NCBI GenBank assembly: GCA_033297205.1
Contig: MU859082.1
Span: forward strand, 203,661 to 267,660
Reading direction: 5' to 3'
Length of the DNA stretch: 64,000 nucleotides
From: Pseudoneurospora amorphoporcata
Taxonomy: Eukaryota > Ascomycota > Sordariomycetes > Sordariales > Sordariaceae
This document shows, piece by piece, positions 23,458-36,027 of the stretch. The position numbers and the translations under genes are program-made. How positions within the stretch are numbered: position 1 is the stretch's first letter; the number at the start of each line of letters is the position of its first letter. The notes beneath the pieces were generated by a model that did no database searches, was not told the origin of the DNA, and saw only the letters and a list, made by a program, of their open reading frames with translations.

Positions 23458-26400
23458 CGGACAGCAGGCTCCTACTACTTCTTGATGGGATGCGATTTCC
23501 CAACCGCAAGGGCGGTTCGAGTTTCGTTTTGTATCGTATCCGAGATGCACTGGATGCGCAATCTGTCCTAGGGGATCGGGAGCCCAACGCTCGTATCGAT
23601 GTAATTCGGAGTATGAAAGGCAGACCCGGCTGCCTGTGAATGCTATTAAAGAACGGTCGGTTCGGATTGTAAAGGAAACAAGGAGCAAAAACACAACGGT
23701 AAAGAGTGACGGTACCGAAGAATGGACGACAATAAGGAGTGACAAAAAAAAGGTGATTAGGAAATCGAAAAGCAGTAAGTCGGAAGGCAAGCCCAAAACA
23801 AACGTTATGGCGAGCCGGCAAGGTGTTGAAGGGGTCGGGGCAAGGAAGTCTTGTTTTCGATGTCCAGATGGTCGATCTCGGTCGGTGGAGAATTACGCGA
23901 CAGGTGGAAGCAGGGACCTCGAAACGTCCTAGGGAGGGAGGGATGTGGTTGTGTCGGATGTTGAGGTTGTCGACTTTGATACAGCAGCATGAATGCCGTT
24001 CGATGGATCCTAGCCGAAAATTGGATGTTGGTCGGTTGGTAACCTGCGGGCTGGAGAGCTGGCTTTGCCCAACTGCGTCAACAATGGTGTCCGCAAATAG
24101 GAGATCTCAGCCAGTCGCACGCCGCTTTGCTTGGGATTGGGAGAGATATGAAGGAGGGGGACGAAGTGGAAGCGAGCAATGATATGATTGATTTTGACAC
24201 GCCGAGGCTAGCAAATCACACATCGATCCACGCCTGCACGACGACTTGTTTAGCCCGCCAGAGACCAGCCAAACAGCCAGTGCCGAACGGAGACCAGCGG
24301 CAGATGGGGAGGCACGAAGACCGAGCTCCCACTTGGAGGACAGTTGATGGAGAGCTGACACCAGGTGCAAGAGACCTGTGCACAGCACCTGCCCAATACG
24401 TAGTGTAGACAGCTCTAACAGCCAACTAAGCACATGTGCGCACGCCCACTCACGCCAGTGCAATGAGTGCAAAGGGAAGCGAAGGGAGTGTGGACTGTGG
24501 AGGGATTGGAGAGTGTGGTGATCGACTGGGCTTATTGGAGAAGTGCTGCGGTTGCGCACCTTTGCAGTCGGGTGTATATCTCTGCGCTTGCGCTATATCC
24601 GTCTCGTCCCTTCGCCACACACACACGCGCGCTCTTTTTCCTCCTTCACAAATATCTCTTTTCTTGTTTGCGTCCACGTAGGCACAAACACGGTATGATG
24701 GCCGGAGATTGGCCTGGGTCTGGCGGAGAGAGTCGGTCGGAGGCGCGGTCTCGATTACGGTCGGGCGAGTTGGAGTTTGCAGCCACCCACACGTTCGGCA
24801 GCCGGATGGTTTAATTAGGTAAGATGGAGAGAAGCCCCTTGAGATGGAAGAATCCCGTCGGAGCGGAGACGGAGGAGATAGGAGATGGAGACAATGAAAA
24901 AGGGAAAAAAAAAGAGGGAAATTGGACCCAGCAGCGCGCAAGACTGTCCGACTTGCTGGCTGTCACAGAGGCCCTCACTAGTGGTCGTGACTCGAATGCG
25001 AAGGACGGGACGAACTTCCAGTTCAACAGTTGGTGCAAATCGACAATGGAGGGGGCGACGGCCCCGGGAAGAGGAGAGCCCGCTGCCGTGGAGGTGGACG
25101 AGTGCAGCGCTGTGCCTGGCTGCCACCTGTGTACCTGGACCCGGTCGCTGGCGCTGTGCCTGGCGGCTTCCACTTCCACTGGGCTTCCAGTCCACTTCCC
25201 TTTCCACTCTAGGTTGGCGCAGTCCCAGCGGATCCACTTGTCCAATAAATGTACAGTGCCAGCTACAGTTTGTTTACATGCCTCCTTGAGCTTGGCATCT
25301 TGGCCTCTCCCCTCACCGATGCAGGTGCCAGTTCGGTGCTGAGGTGGTGGTACTCGTCGGTTAGGCCGACGAGTACCAACCGTCGACCGTGCTTCAGCGT
25401 GAGTCCAAATGGAAGACAAAAGGGCAGTTTGTCTGAGGACAACGGAACGGCAATTCATGCCAATTCACACAAACTCCACGATCTCCACCCCCCGACACGA
25501 CATTGGCTCATGTACACTACTGGTCAGCCAGCGGGCATGGAAGGCCAGGAAGGAGAACCACTGAGAGGTCGATGAGCCGGAAATGATGGAAATGGTGGGA
25601 GTCTCGGAGTGCAGCAATGCAACACCGGAAACACCACACGAGCACGAGAAAAGTTAAGCTTGTTTTGCTGCTGGACAGTGGACGCTACTGCACCGTCAGC
25701 TCTCTCCGGGTTTTGGGGGTTTCATCCCGGCGTCAAATCACTTGTCGCCGTCGTCGGTTCGCACGAAGCTACAGTAGTCACTTCTCGGGCTGCATCTCCT
25801 TTGCCAAGGCGCGAATGCAGGGGAACGAGCCAAAGCGCCGAGAGGGGATGTGCGCCCGTGCAGCTCGCTAATCGCTTCCTTACAGAATATTCACCTTGAT
25901 ATTCATCCATGTTCCTATCCCACGATTCACCGCCTCATGTTCCGTGGGGTTTATTGCGACCTTCCACCACCTCAGTGAACCAATCTGCCAGATCATTTCA
26001 TCGACGACTCATTGGGATTTTTGTCAAGACTGCATGAAATGCGGGTGACGTAACGTCACTCAGCACTTGAAAGACGGGGGATGTGCTACAGTTGGGCTTT
26101 ACTGTAGCTTGACCAAAGGCGGGCACTTCACCCCGCTCGTCCAATAAACCAACATCAATAGCCCATCACCAACTCAGACAATAAGGATGACGTGGAAGAT
26201 CCCATATGCGCGTAGGAGTTGGCTTAAAGAACCATCAAGCTACCAACAACCAGTCCCATTTTTTTTCTCCTCTTCTTTCTTGTCTCTTTTGGTTCCCAAC
26301 GTCGCTTGTCTGAACGACGGGATAGGCATCACCAACGCTCACCACAGTACGACTCAAAAGCCATGGCAGTGAGCGACGGGAGGTCTGCTGACCCGGCAAC

Positions 26401-27677
26401 CCCTATTTAGCTACACTACATCCACTCGTTAACATAACTGGGATCCACCATGGCCACCAGCTGTGAAGGACAGAAAGTTAGGATCCCCTCTCACCCTCTC
26501 AAAAAGGCCCCTGTGTCCAAAAAGTAAAGGTATCCACAACCGCTTGATGAGACAGATGGTTTAATTTTCCCCTGTGTGCCCTGTTACGTCGCATCATCTA
26601 CATCTCGCCAACACTACCGAGCCGGAACCATCCGAGATGGATGCCAAATGATGGTGCTTTTGTACCTGCAATGAGAGGCTCAGGTACAACCGCTGGGCCG
26701 CCGTCCGTGCAGTGATGGTTTCCTGAGCAACTGCCAACGACAAGCCAGGATCCTGTGTCGTTATATATCCCTGTATTCCATGTGCCGCATGCGTGCCTTC
26801 TTCTATGAATGCTTCATCATTGTTGGTTGGACTCTCTTCCAATGGTATGACAAAGAAGGGGATTGTAAGGTCGACGGTGACGCGAGCTAAGAGATATTGC
26901 CAAACTACCTCCATACCGCTCCATCTACTACACCCTACCCAACTATGGCTTGGGGACAAAGCTGCTGGCAACCTACGTAATGTACAGTATAGAACACCTC
27001 GGCAGAATCGTCACTGAATCCACAACAGCAGCCGCGGGTTTCCAGATTTCCAGATCCATCAAACCTGGAAGATCGCAGTCAAGGGACCCATGTGTGGCAA
27101 TACTATGTGCTAAGCCTTGGTGTAATTAGTCTCTTAAGATGATGAACACCGTGGATGGCGGTCGAAGAACTTGTACATGCAGGTTCAACTGGAGGTAGTA
27201 TCCTTTAATATGGGCAATAGTGACAAGAATGATTGGGTTTGGTGATGAATGAGCGATCACTCAAACAATAGAGTAGACGAGAAAGACTCCAAACAGCCTC
27301 CTACTTGGGTGTAGTGGAACGCCAGTGACCAGAAGATATTTACCATGAAAACGTTTCTGAATGACGCAAAGGAGAGAAAATAAAATAATAAAAAATATAA
27401 AAATAATGAAAAGTGTCTTGTCTCGCCGCAGTTCTTTGGTCGAGTGTATATGTACGTTGGTTATTCACAGTCAACCAGGATTGAAATGTCTCAAGATTAT
27501 GTGGTCCATACCATGAAGGTTGGATGATGCACAGAACCGCTATACCGCTGCTCCACCGGTTCAGGTTCATGAGATTGCAAGTGGTTGTCAGAGTAAATCG
27601 AACATCCAACATGGGTATAGGAATAGTCAAAACAAGGTCTCGTAATCCTTCAGCCCAAACAACTTCGCCGGGCTTGA
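23458..27677. other. 4.2-kb spacer upstream of apsA
   Basis: The spacer separates the apsA start from the REV3 stop, both minus strand, so it should hold the apsA promoter, any long leader, and the REV3 3' region. Frames exist on both strands at 24.4-25.5 kb, but they overlap heavily and resemble no family I know. A perfect 13-bp-stem hairpin lies at 25348-25378. AT-rich sequence at 27360-27420 is near the REV3 3' end. Confidence 0.5.
25348..25378. repeat. Perfect 13-bp-stem hairpin
   Basis: Left arm 25348-25360 (TGGTACTCGTCGG) pairs perfectly with right arm 25366-25378 around the 5-nt loop TTAGG. It is isolated in the spacer upstream of apsA and not next to a recognised gene end. Confidence 0.85.
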
Positions 27678-30600
27678 TCACCACTCCAAAGATGCCGCCT
27701 TCAGGCCCCTAAACCTATTGTCCAGAATCTCTTCCCTCTCCGCCTGCTCCTCACTCACAGCCCTACGCTTACCCTTGACAATGACCTCGCCTTGTACCTC
27801 CTCCTCTTCCTCATACCCCATTTCTGCGTCTTCCTGCACTTCCATCCCACCCGCAACAACCACCTCACCTCCCTCCTCCAGCTCCCAAACCCCCTCCTCC
27901 TCACCATCCTCATCCTCATCTTCCCCCTCACTACCACCACCCTTACCCAGCTCCAAATCCCCAAACAACCTCATCAATGGCTCCATCACCCTCTTCTCCG
28001 CATTCATCTTTGTCCTCTGCTTCATCCTCGAGTAAAACACCGGACAATCCTTGCTATCACATGGCACCTCCTCCGTTGGCGTAAAGCCGCTACAGCTCTG
28101 ACACACCTTCATGATTTCCACGTAGCTTTTCTCGGCTCTACTGACCTTGGTCTGCATGTCAACAACCAGGGTGGGCGGGTCCGAAGCACACCGGCGACAG
28201 AGCGGCAGGCCGCGGTCTCGATCCACGGCGTTTTCGGCGTTTTCTTCGTCAGGGGGGGCAAGCATGCCCATGTCCAGCTCGCGCGCAAGGCCTACCCCTA
28301 CACCCAAAGGCCGCTTGATCTTGACGCCGCAGGCGGTGCAGATGGTGGTGGCGAGGAAGGCTTCAAGGGTCTTGCGCGCTTGGGCTTGGGCGAATGCAAC
28401 GTCGGGCGGGAGGGGCTCGCCGTCTTCTCCCAAGACTTCTTCGGTCTCTAGTACTGCTGCTGCCGCCGCTGCCGCTGCTGCACCGCCAGCACCCCTTTTG
28501 CTTGGTGACGCCCCTAGCAGTCCCATTGATGGTCCTCTGGGAGCGGCGGTAGCGGCAGCCCCCTCATCCTCCACCACCGTCCTCAAGACCTGAACCTTGG
28601 GCATCTCCTCATACCAAGTCCTCACGTTGGCGCCGACCAAGTTGAAGATCCTCTCCAGTGGCGGAATGATATTTTTGTTGATGTAGTAGTCCGCGTCCAG
28701 CGTAGCATGCGAGTTATTCAGCAGCTCCTCCGGTTCCACGCAGCGATCCACCAGCCTTATCCCGGGGGCGCCGGCCATCACCACGTATGGTACTCTTTCG
28801 CCGTACTGCGGCTCCGCACGCGCGTCCTCCCTCATCTTCTTGGTGGCGATCAGCGCTCCCGCCGGGGCCGGCCCCCCGCGGCCGCTGGTGCTGTACGTGC
28901 CCAGCTTGACCTCGCGCGCGAAGCAGAAATCCTGCACGGAGACGGCACCGCGCATGATTTTGTGGCACTGCTCCTGGAAGTATTCCTTGACCTGGCTGAG
29001 GTCGGCTGTCTCAAACAAAATCTTGAGCGCCTTCTCCTCGATCCGCTGCTCGGCCGGCGTGCCGTCGCGCCGGACCGTCTCAATACCCTTGGCGTCGAAC
29101 TCAGGCACCGCCTGATTCCGCGACTCGTACTTGTACCCGACATAGCGCTTCTTGGCGATGAGCACGCACGGGTGGTAGACCTTTTCGAACTTGAGCTTGA
29201 CGGGGCGCGGGTTCATCTTGGTGACGGCGTCGGCGATCTCTTGCCCGATGTCGAAGGCTTGTTCGCGCGTGCGGCCCTTGAGATAGACGAAGAGACTGTC
29301 GGTGTCACCGTAGACGACCTCGGCGTCCCATTTCTGGACGCTGTGGATTAAGGCTATGGCGCGTTCGAGGGTCTCGCGGCCGGTTTGGACAATGCTATCG
29401 GCAATTTCGGAGCAGGGCATACGACCCGAGAACGAGGCCGAAGTGTAGCCGTAGGTGACGTTGGCAAGGAGCTTCAGCGCCAGCTGTCGGTTGTTCAGGA
29501 GTTGCTGAAGCGCTTTGCCATCCTTGTCTTGCTTCATGCCGGACTTGACCATGATGCGGGTTTCGAGAATCTCGGTAAGCATCTTCGCAAGCAGAGACTT
29601 GCGAATATGAGGCTTTGTGTACATCATACCGTTTGGGGCGATGTTGATGTAATCTTTGAGTAGACTGAGAAGTCCCTCTTGCCTCTTGTAGTCCATGAAG
29701 CCCATCTTGTTCGTCCCTCGCCAGCTAACAATACGCCCAAGGAAGGTGGAGTAGCAATAGTTGTAGGCGATCATGACACTAGGATACAGACTCTGGAAGT
29801 CTAGGACAAGCAATGGGCTGCTATAGAAGGCACTCTGCGGTTCCATCACCAATGGTAGACATTCCAGAGCGTTTTGGGCGCCTACTTGCTTCCTGTTCGG
29901 AGACACAAGGAGGAAATTCTCGGGCTTGGCTATCCTGAACATGATTGACTCTACTTTGAACTGCGATCCTCGCGAGAAGACAGAAAAGAAATCAACTCCG
30001 AGCAGCCTTGCTTGCTCGCTTGTTCTAGCAATGAGCTCATTCTTTTCCAGGATTTCGATATCGAGTCGGGTTCTCGTCAGGTAGTACCGGAGGACTTTGT
30101 CCAGATCCTTTGGTCGCCCGCTGAGATACCAATCCGACAATGTTTTCCAGCTGTAGTGTGGGATTCGACGGTGTAGCAGATGCCACACAACATTTTCCAT
30201 GGTATACTGCAGAAGATTGAGCTCGCCTCGCATGGCTCTCCAGATGTTGATCATGTGCCGTCCGGTTATTCGAATCGAAGATGTCGTGTTGAAGCCCCAT
30301 CGATCTGCATCCTTGCCGATACGCCCATTTGATTGCGACTTCATGCGTGAGAATTCATCGCAGAGATCGAGGTCGTACTTTATCCTCGCCCTTTCAATAA
30401 GATAGCCCCATGAGCTACCATGCACCTCATAGCCGGTGAAGATGTCCGGATCATGGTTCCGTACAATCTCGACCATCCGGACCATCACATCAAGTTCCGT
30501 TGTCTCTTGGACCACCGGCACTGATGTGTACTTCTGAATTTTGTCTGCTAACGGGCCATCCTCCGAGAAGACAACAATGCCTCGGACTGTGTTGTCCGGC

Positions 30601-33600
30601 GCCTGAGTTCCACGGAGAGCGTTTTCGTAGGAACGCAGGCACCAGAAAACACACTGCACTTCGTCTTCTTCAGGATCCGGTACTAGCTTGCCCCTGGTGT
30701 TGACATGAACCTCTAGGCTCATAGTGCTCATATACTGTGCCTGGTGCTGTACACTAGGAGACTTTTTCTTTTCGGAATATCTGAAACCATGCTTGTTCTT
30801 CAGCGTCGCGCCTGCGACTTGGGAGCGGGCGGTCTTGATCCTTAGAGGCGTGAAACGACGTCGGTTTGTCTTGCGAGCCTTTTGTTTATCTGCCCACCAG
30901 TCACTGACTTCTCCGAAAGAGGGAGGAGGCTCTGCTATTTCCCAGCTCCTCATGGCACATTCCTCTTGTTGTGCCTCGTATATAGCCTCCAGCATCGGCC
31001 AGTCGGCACCGGAGGGTGGTTTCTCGCCAAATGTCGCCGAAGATGTGCCAGTCGGGTCGAAATCGGGGAGCCAAGGGACAGAGCTGCCGTCGAGTCGGTA
31101 TTCTCTGCCTGCATACTCTCTTGGCTTTGGAGGAACATCCTCATCTTTGCTGTAATATGCATCCTGATAGATTACATCAGGTAGGCCATGTACCTGCATG
31201 GTATGGCGGACCTCGCTCAGGGACGGAGGTTTATTGTCCAGAACAAACATTTTGGTTGAGCCATTCCACAAGAGTACCGGAGGTGCAGCCGCAGGGGCCG
31301 GCTCAACGGAATTGGATGAGGATTTCAGGTTGGGATCAGTCTGACTAGAGGTAGGCTTCGCCTGAGCGGATGACCCCATAATGGTGGGTTGAGGGTCGAA
31401 GGCAAGTTGCTTTTTGGTAACTTGCTCTTCGTGTTTCTGCGAACCACTCTTTTGGCTCAGTCGCGCCCTTGTGCTGGGATCCTGTGGATTTTTGACAACG
31501 GGAAAGTTGAATGAACGACCCTGCGACGCAGAGCTCTGCTTCAGAGCAGACTTCGTGGGCTGAGATGCCTTGGGCTTTTGTGGCTCGACCTTCGAATCAT
31601 TCGCTAAGGCTTGCGCTCTTGCTGGATCCCGAGTACTGGGTTCTACCGGCTGAGCCGTCTGAACAGGCTTCGTATGTGCCAAATCTTCTGGAACTTCCTC
31701 CTGAACTTCTTGTTGAGTCTTTTCTCGGCTCTTTTCCTCCTGTGTCTTTTGTTGGCCCAGAGTCTGGAAGTGTCCCAGCACGTATTCCCGAGACTTGTGT
31801 TGGGCCTTCCGATGGGCCTCTGCTTGAGCATCCTCCTGAACTCTTCTGTTTGACTTCACGTGAGCCCCTTCCGGAGGGTAATCCCGAGGTCTTCTCTGCG
31901 GCCCTGGCTGAGCTGCCTCTTGAGCTTTTGACTCGGCCTTTCTCGGAGCCATATCCGAAGCGCTTTGCGGAGCCTTGGACCTGCTGAGAGCTGCCTCCCT
32001 GGGGGCATCAGCTTGGAGCACCCGACGTTTTGCAGGTGCATCGTGATCAACTTCTCCCGGCGGTCTGGGATGCTTAAGCGATCTTCGATGTCGCTCTTCA
32101 GGACCAAGAGCCCTGGTTTGTTTACCCGTATTGGCTGGTTGTTTGCAAGAGTAAGCCTTGGCAACTTTGAGAAGTTTATGACGGATGGAAGTTCGGGGCT
32201 GGTGTACACGGCATCGCCTACCCGTATCATATCTTATCGAGTCCCCCACACCAAACCCTTCTCCAACGCCATTGATGGGTTCCCCCGGGGAGATTCTGTC
32301 CGCGTACTCGGGAGGAGCAAGGTTTGCATTCCGCTCGCCTGCTAGTTGTAAGATAATTCGCTCGTCGACATCAATGCTGCTGAGTGGCTCTGCATTCATG
32401 TGAAACAATTGTGCTTCAATTTGCAGAGCTTGGCTCAAGTTGTCTTGGTATAAGTCTTCAACTGACTCTAGAGTGGTCTTGATGGTCTCTTCAAATGGTA
32501 CTGGGTGCACAAAGTTGGAGAAAGTCTTCTCGCATCCATCTGTATTGGCCTGCTCCTGAGCAACCTGTTGCTGAATACCAGCACGGTATTTAGCTTCATG
32601 AACCCACCCCATCACCTGTGACTGACGTGGGTCTGCGGACATTGACACCAAGACATCCGGAGGGAAAGGGTTGATTTCAGGGTCTGTTATTCCCATACGC
32701 CTTTTCCTGCGGTTCATTTCGTCCGTCCAAAGCCCGGCCATGCTGTGCACCAGCTTCTCTTTGCTTGACACCGGCTGCTCCCTTTCGATAAAATCATGAT
32801 GCAGTCTTCGCTCTTTGACTTGCTTTCGATTCAGGATATCTTCGACGCAGATGTCTACTTCAAGTGAGCAGTGACTAGCCCGAGGAAGGCTGTAGTCGTC
32901 TGTAATGAACTCCGAAGGAATCGTCGCATCGTCCCAACGATGTTCAGTCTCATAATTATCGAAATTTTCGTCGTGTTTCGGTACCGGTGCTCGAAAGGTG
33001 ACCATTGCCGCATCCAGGTAGCCACAGCCGTACAAGTTGTAATCAACCATGAACTGGAGGAGATACTGTAAATGGGCCTCGTATGGTTGGAATCTCTGAC
33101 TCATGATAACACCTTGTTGAAGGAGATCAACGAGACGCGACATAACCACCGGGTTGAATAGGTAGATTTTGAGATAGAAGCGATATCCCACATGGAAGCC
33201 ATAAAAGGGTATACCTTTCGTCAGCGTGATCCGTGCTACGTACATGGGCCGGTCGCGAACAGGATCTTTGCGGTAGCTGACAGCCAGGGCATGATCTATG
33301 GATGCACGCAATTTCGAAATGTATTCGTGGGCTAAGACATATGTGAGAAAGTGAACATTTTGGGCGGAGCATGGCAGTAGAAACAAGGGAACACTCACCC
33401 TTGGCATCTTCTAGACTTCCTTCGTACTCAACATACAGATAGGGAAAGGCGCCGTGAATATGAGCGCAGACTTTCTGGCCCGTTTCGGTCGATCCGAACA
33501 CTCGAATAACAGGGAGCTTCGGGGGCTTCCGCGAATGCGAAAAGCGCACATCTTGGCCAAACTGAGGATCATACTCGGTTGGTGTAGCCTGGTAATGGTC

Positions 33601-33633
33601 TATGCAGTTCAATCGAACCCGAAAAATGTCCAT
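27678..33633 (-). CDS. REV3: DNA polymerase zeta catalytic subunit REV3 (Neurospora UPR-1)
   Basis: Rev3 is the B-family polymerase that extends mismatched or damaged primer ends in translesion synthesis and accounts for most induced mutagenesis. In Neurospora the orthologue is upr-1, known to be linked to mating type, which agrees with this position. I read two exons on the minus strand: 33633-33399 and 33331-27678, a 67-bp intron, 1,962 residues. Order: N-terminal polymerase-B domain (MDIFRVRLNCIDHYQATP), a long low-complexity region (about 420-730, rich in K, Q, A and E), the exonuclease-like region, then polymerase motifs A (DFQSLYPSVM, about 1255), B (KLLANVTYGYTSASFSGR) and C (YGDTDS, about 1417). 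The C-terminus has CysA (CTAC..CRRC, about 1740) and CysB (CQSC..CDSKDC, about 1820), the latter binding the Fe-S cluster and accessory subunits. An Ala run and acidic tails flank the zinc region. All catalytic residues I can check are present. Confidence 0.97.
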
Positions 33634-34295
33634 GATGTCGGCCGCTGGAGATGCCAGATGCTCATTGTTAGAGTTCTAGAGCAATATGAAGTGATAAGAG
33701 TAGGCTGCGAAAAACTCCAGTTGCCCGGTGTGGCGACGTGCATCCCTTAAGAGACACGCTTTTCGGTTTTCAGGTTGTTTCGTTCAGGATGGCATGCGCG
33801 TTATGAAAGTCGTCGAGCGCGCACGACTAGTAACGCCGAAGCACGTGATGCGACGCTGGCTCAAATTGGCGTGTTCCAGTCAAGGCCGTCAGTTATTATT
33901 GAACAGTCGTCCTCTAGACATTCATTCTGGGTAGGTATTCGATGAGATCTACACAAACCGTACCTTTTGGATGTGATGAGGGCCTTCGACATTGAAACCG
34001 GAATCAAGGCCATGCGAACAAGATTTATCAAAGTGAGCGGGAACCTCAAAGTACGGGTTAGGGTTAAAGATGACAAATTGGTCTCGGCCAAAAGGTGCAC
34101 CGACTTCTTGCTGATCTCCTTCTACGCCGCTTGCCTGCCGCAGAACTTCCACCCAATGTAACGACATTAAAACAACTTACCTCGAGTCTCGGGATCAACA
34201 ACCTTTCTCATCGTCAGCACCCACTGTTGGTCAACTTTTCGACCTCTATATTCTTGCAAAGATCTCAGACCACAGCATCAATATTCACGATAATC
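33634..34295. promoter_or_regulatory. Divergent REV3 / SLU7 promoter region
   Basis: This 662-bp interval separates the divergent starts of REV3 (-) and SLU7 (+) and must contain both promoters and leaders. No further gene is supported. Confidence 0.6.
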
Positions 34296-35555
34296 ATGCC
34301 TCCCCCACCACCGAACAGGCGTGAGCAGCAGCAGGCTATGGCTGCCCCAAGCTCAACCGATAAATCAGAGACTGGTGCTGGCGCCGCCCGCAAGGAAGAC
34401 AACATCTACATCCCATCATACATCAGCAAACAGCCTTTCTACGTCAGTGGTCTGGACAATGAAGAAGGCGACTCCCTTCTCCATCAGCGTGCCCGTCAGC
34501 AGGAAGAGGACAAGGCTGCGCAAGCCGCCGCGCTTCTCGCCCGGGGCAAAAAGGCCGGTCCGGCGAGGACGAAATGGGTCAAGGGCGCGTGTGAGAACTG
34601 CGGCGCAATGGGCCACAAAAAGAAGGACTGTCTCGAACGGCCGCGCAAGTTCGGCGCCAAGGTGACGGGCAAGGACATCCAGGCGGACCGGATCGTGCGC
34701 GACGTGAACCTGGGGTACGAGGCCAAGCGGGACGTTTACAGCGCGTATGATCCGAAACAGTACATGGAGGTGGTGGAGGAATACAACATGCTGGAAGAGG
34801 CTCGAAAAGCATTACAGGGAGGAGACAAAAAGTCGCCGGACGGGGAGGGAAGAGAGGGTGCCGAGGACGACAAGTCGGGTTTCAAGTACGACGAGGAATC
34901 GGATATGGGACGCGACCGCGCTACGACAAAGCAGTCCATGCGTATTCGCGAGGACACGGCGAAGTACTTACTTAACTTGGATTCGGACTCAGCCAAGTAC
35001 AACCCCAAGAAGCGCGCCCTTGTCGACGCCGGTGCCATAGCCGACAAGTCCGCCGCCTTGTTCGCTGAGGAGAGTTTCCTTCGTGCTTCTGGCGAAGCAG
35101 CGGAATTCGAAAAGGCTCAGCGATATGCATGGGAGGCACAAGAGCGCTCGGGCGATACCAGCTTGCATTTACAAGCCAATCCGACTGCGGGTGAGATCCT
35201 ACGCAAGAAGGAATCCGAGGAACGTGAGGCCAAGCGGAGAAAGAGGGCGGAAGAGTTGGCAAGCCAATATGGCACAAACCCTGTCATTCCAGACGCGCTC
35301 CGGGAAACTATGAAGGAAAATGAAGCCTTTGTGGAGTATGATGAGGCCGGCCTGATCAAGGGGGCGCCGAAGAAGGTCGGCAAGTCCAAGTATCCCGAGG
35401 ACGTGTACATCAACAATCACACGACGGTTTGGGGCAGTTGGTGGTCGGACTTCAGATGGGGCTACGCTTGCTGTCATCAGTTTGTGAAGAACAGTTACTG
35501 CACCGGGGAGGCAGGTATAGCAGCAAGCGAGAAGGCGGATGCTTGGGACAAGTAA
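34296..35555 (+). CDS. SLU7: Slu7 second-step pre-mRNA splicing factor
   Basis: Slu7 acts with Prp18 in the second catalytic step of splicing and in 3' splice-site choice. This is a single exon of 419 residues, the usual fungal length. A CCHC zinc knuckle (C99-x2-C102-x4-H107-x4-C112, CENCGAMGHKKKDC) lies after the conserved NIYIPSYISKQPFYV segment. Downstream are GYEAKRDVYSAYDPKQY, AKYLLNLDSDSAKYNPKKRAL and, near the C-terminus, EDVYINNHTTVWGSWW, all family hallmarks. The start was set at MPPPPPNRREQQQ, the conserved N-terminus; the frame continues 67 codons upstream to an ATG at 34095, which is probably leader sequence. Shares a divergent promoter region with REV3 and is convergent with RPS9. 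Confidence 0.96.
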   Translation: MPPPPPNRREQQQAMAAPSSTDKSETGAGAARKEDNIYIPSYISKQPFYVSGLDNEEGDSLLHQRARQQEEDKAAQAAALLARGKKAGPARTKWVKGACENCGAMGHKKKDCLERPRKFGAKVTGKDIQADRIVRDVNLGYEAKRDVYSAYDPKQYMEVVEEYNMLEEARKALQGGDKKSPDGEGREGAEDDKSGFKYDEESDMGRDRATTKQSMRIREDTAKYLLNLDSDSAKYNPKKRALVDAGAIADKSAALFAEESFLRASGEAAEFEKAQRYAWEAQERSGDTSLHLQANPTAGEILRKKESEEREAKRRKRAEELASQYGTNPVIPDALRETMKENEAFVEYDEAGLIKGAPKKVGKSKYPEDVYINNHTTVWGSWWSDFRWGYACCHQFVKNSYCTGEAGIAASEKADAWDK

Positions 35556-36027
35556 ACAGCAGGTTTAAATGTAGTAGTGTTTGATTTCAAGAATGATACC
35601 CAATTGCCTCACCTTGAGAATGCCCAATTGATCACACCGTATGGACCGCTCGAATAGCCCAAGAATCAAATGGTAACAAGGTGATCAATTCAGAAAGGGA
35701 CATATGGAGCGATTCGCTCTGGTATATTTTGCAGACACGTACAACCGAAACGGACATAGACCGGACAAACATCACGTACGCTAGTCTTGACAATTTCTAA
35801 CTTTCAACAAGAAGATGGTGTATTTATGAGACTGTAGGGTGCCTTCAGATCCGGAGGTTTCTTGACTTCCAGACACGTATTTCAGTGCCAACCATTCATG
35901 CATTTTGATTCCTGACTACATGAACGCCGTGATCATGATGTAGAGGCAAAATGAACCTTCCAAGACCCGTTTTCCTAGCCGGTGCTATGCACGTGAAACC
36001 CAACCCACGAAGATAGGCGCCTCAAAT
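35556..36027. other. Convergent SLU7 / RPS9 3' region
   Basis: This 472-bp interval holds the two facing 3' untranslated regions. Nothing else is recognised. Confidence 0.5.

Noticed and set aside
23458..23796. Upstream extension of the first apsA exon by 113 codons
   Set aside because: Sequence resembles no ApsA protein; the conserved N-terminus begins at MASRRMANS.
24107..25458. Several overlapping 100-215-codon frames upstream of apsA
   Set aside because: They overlap on both strands in GC-rich sequence, share no family motif, and look like chance frames.
34095..34295. Upstream in-frame ATG that would lengthen SLU7 by 67 residues
   Set aside because: The extension is not part of the family; MPPPPPNRREQQQ is the conserved start.
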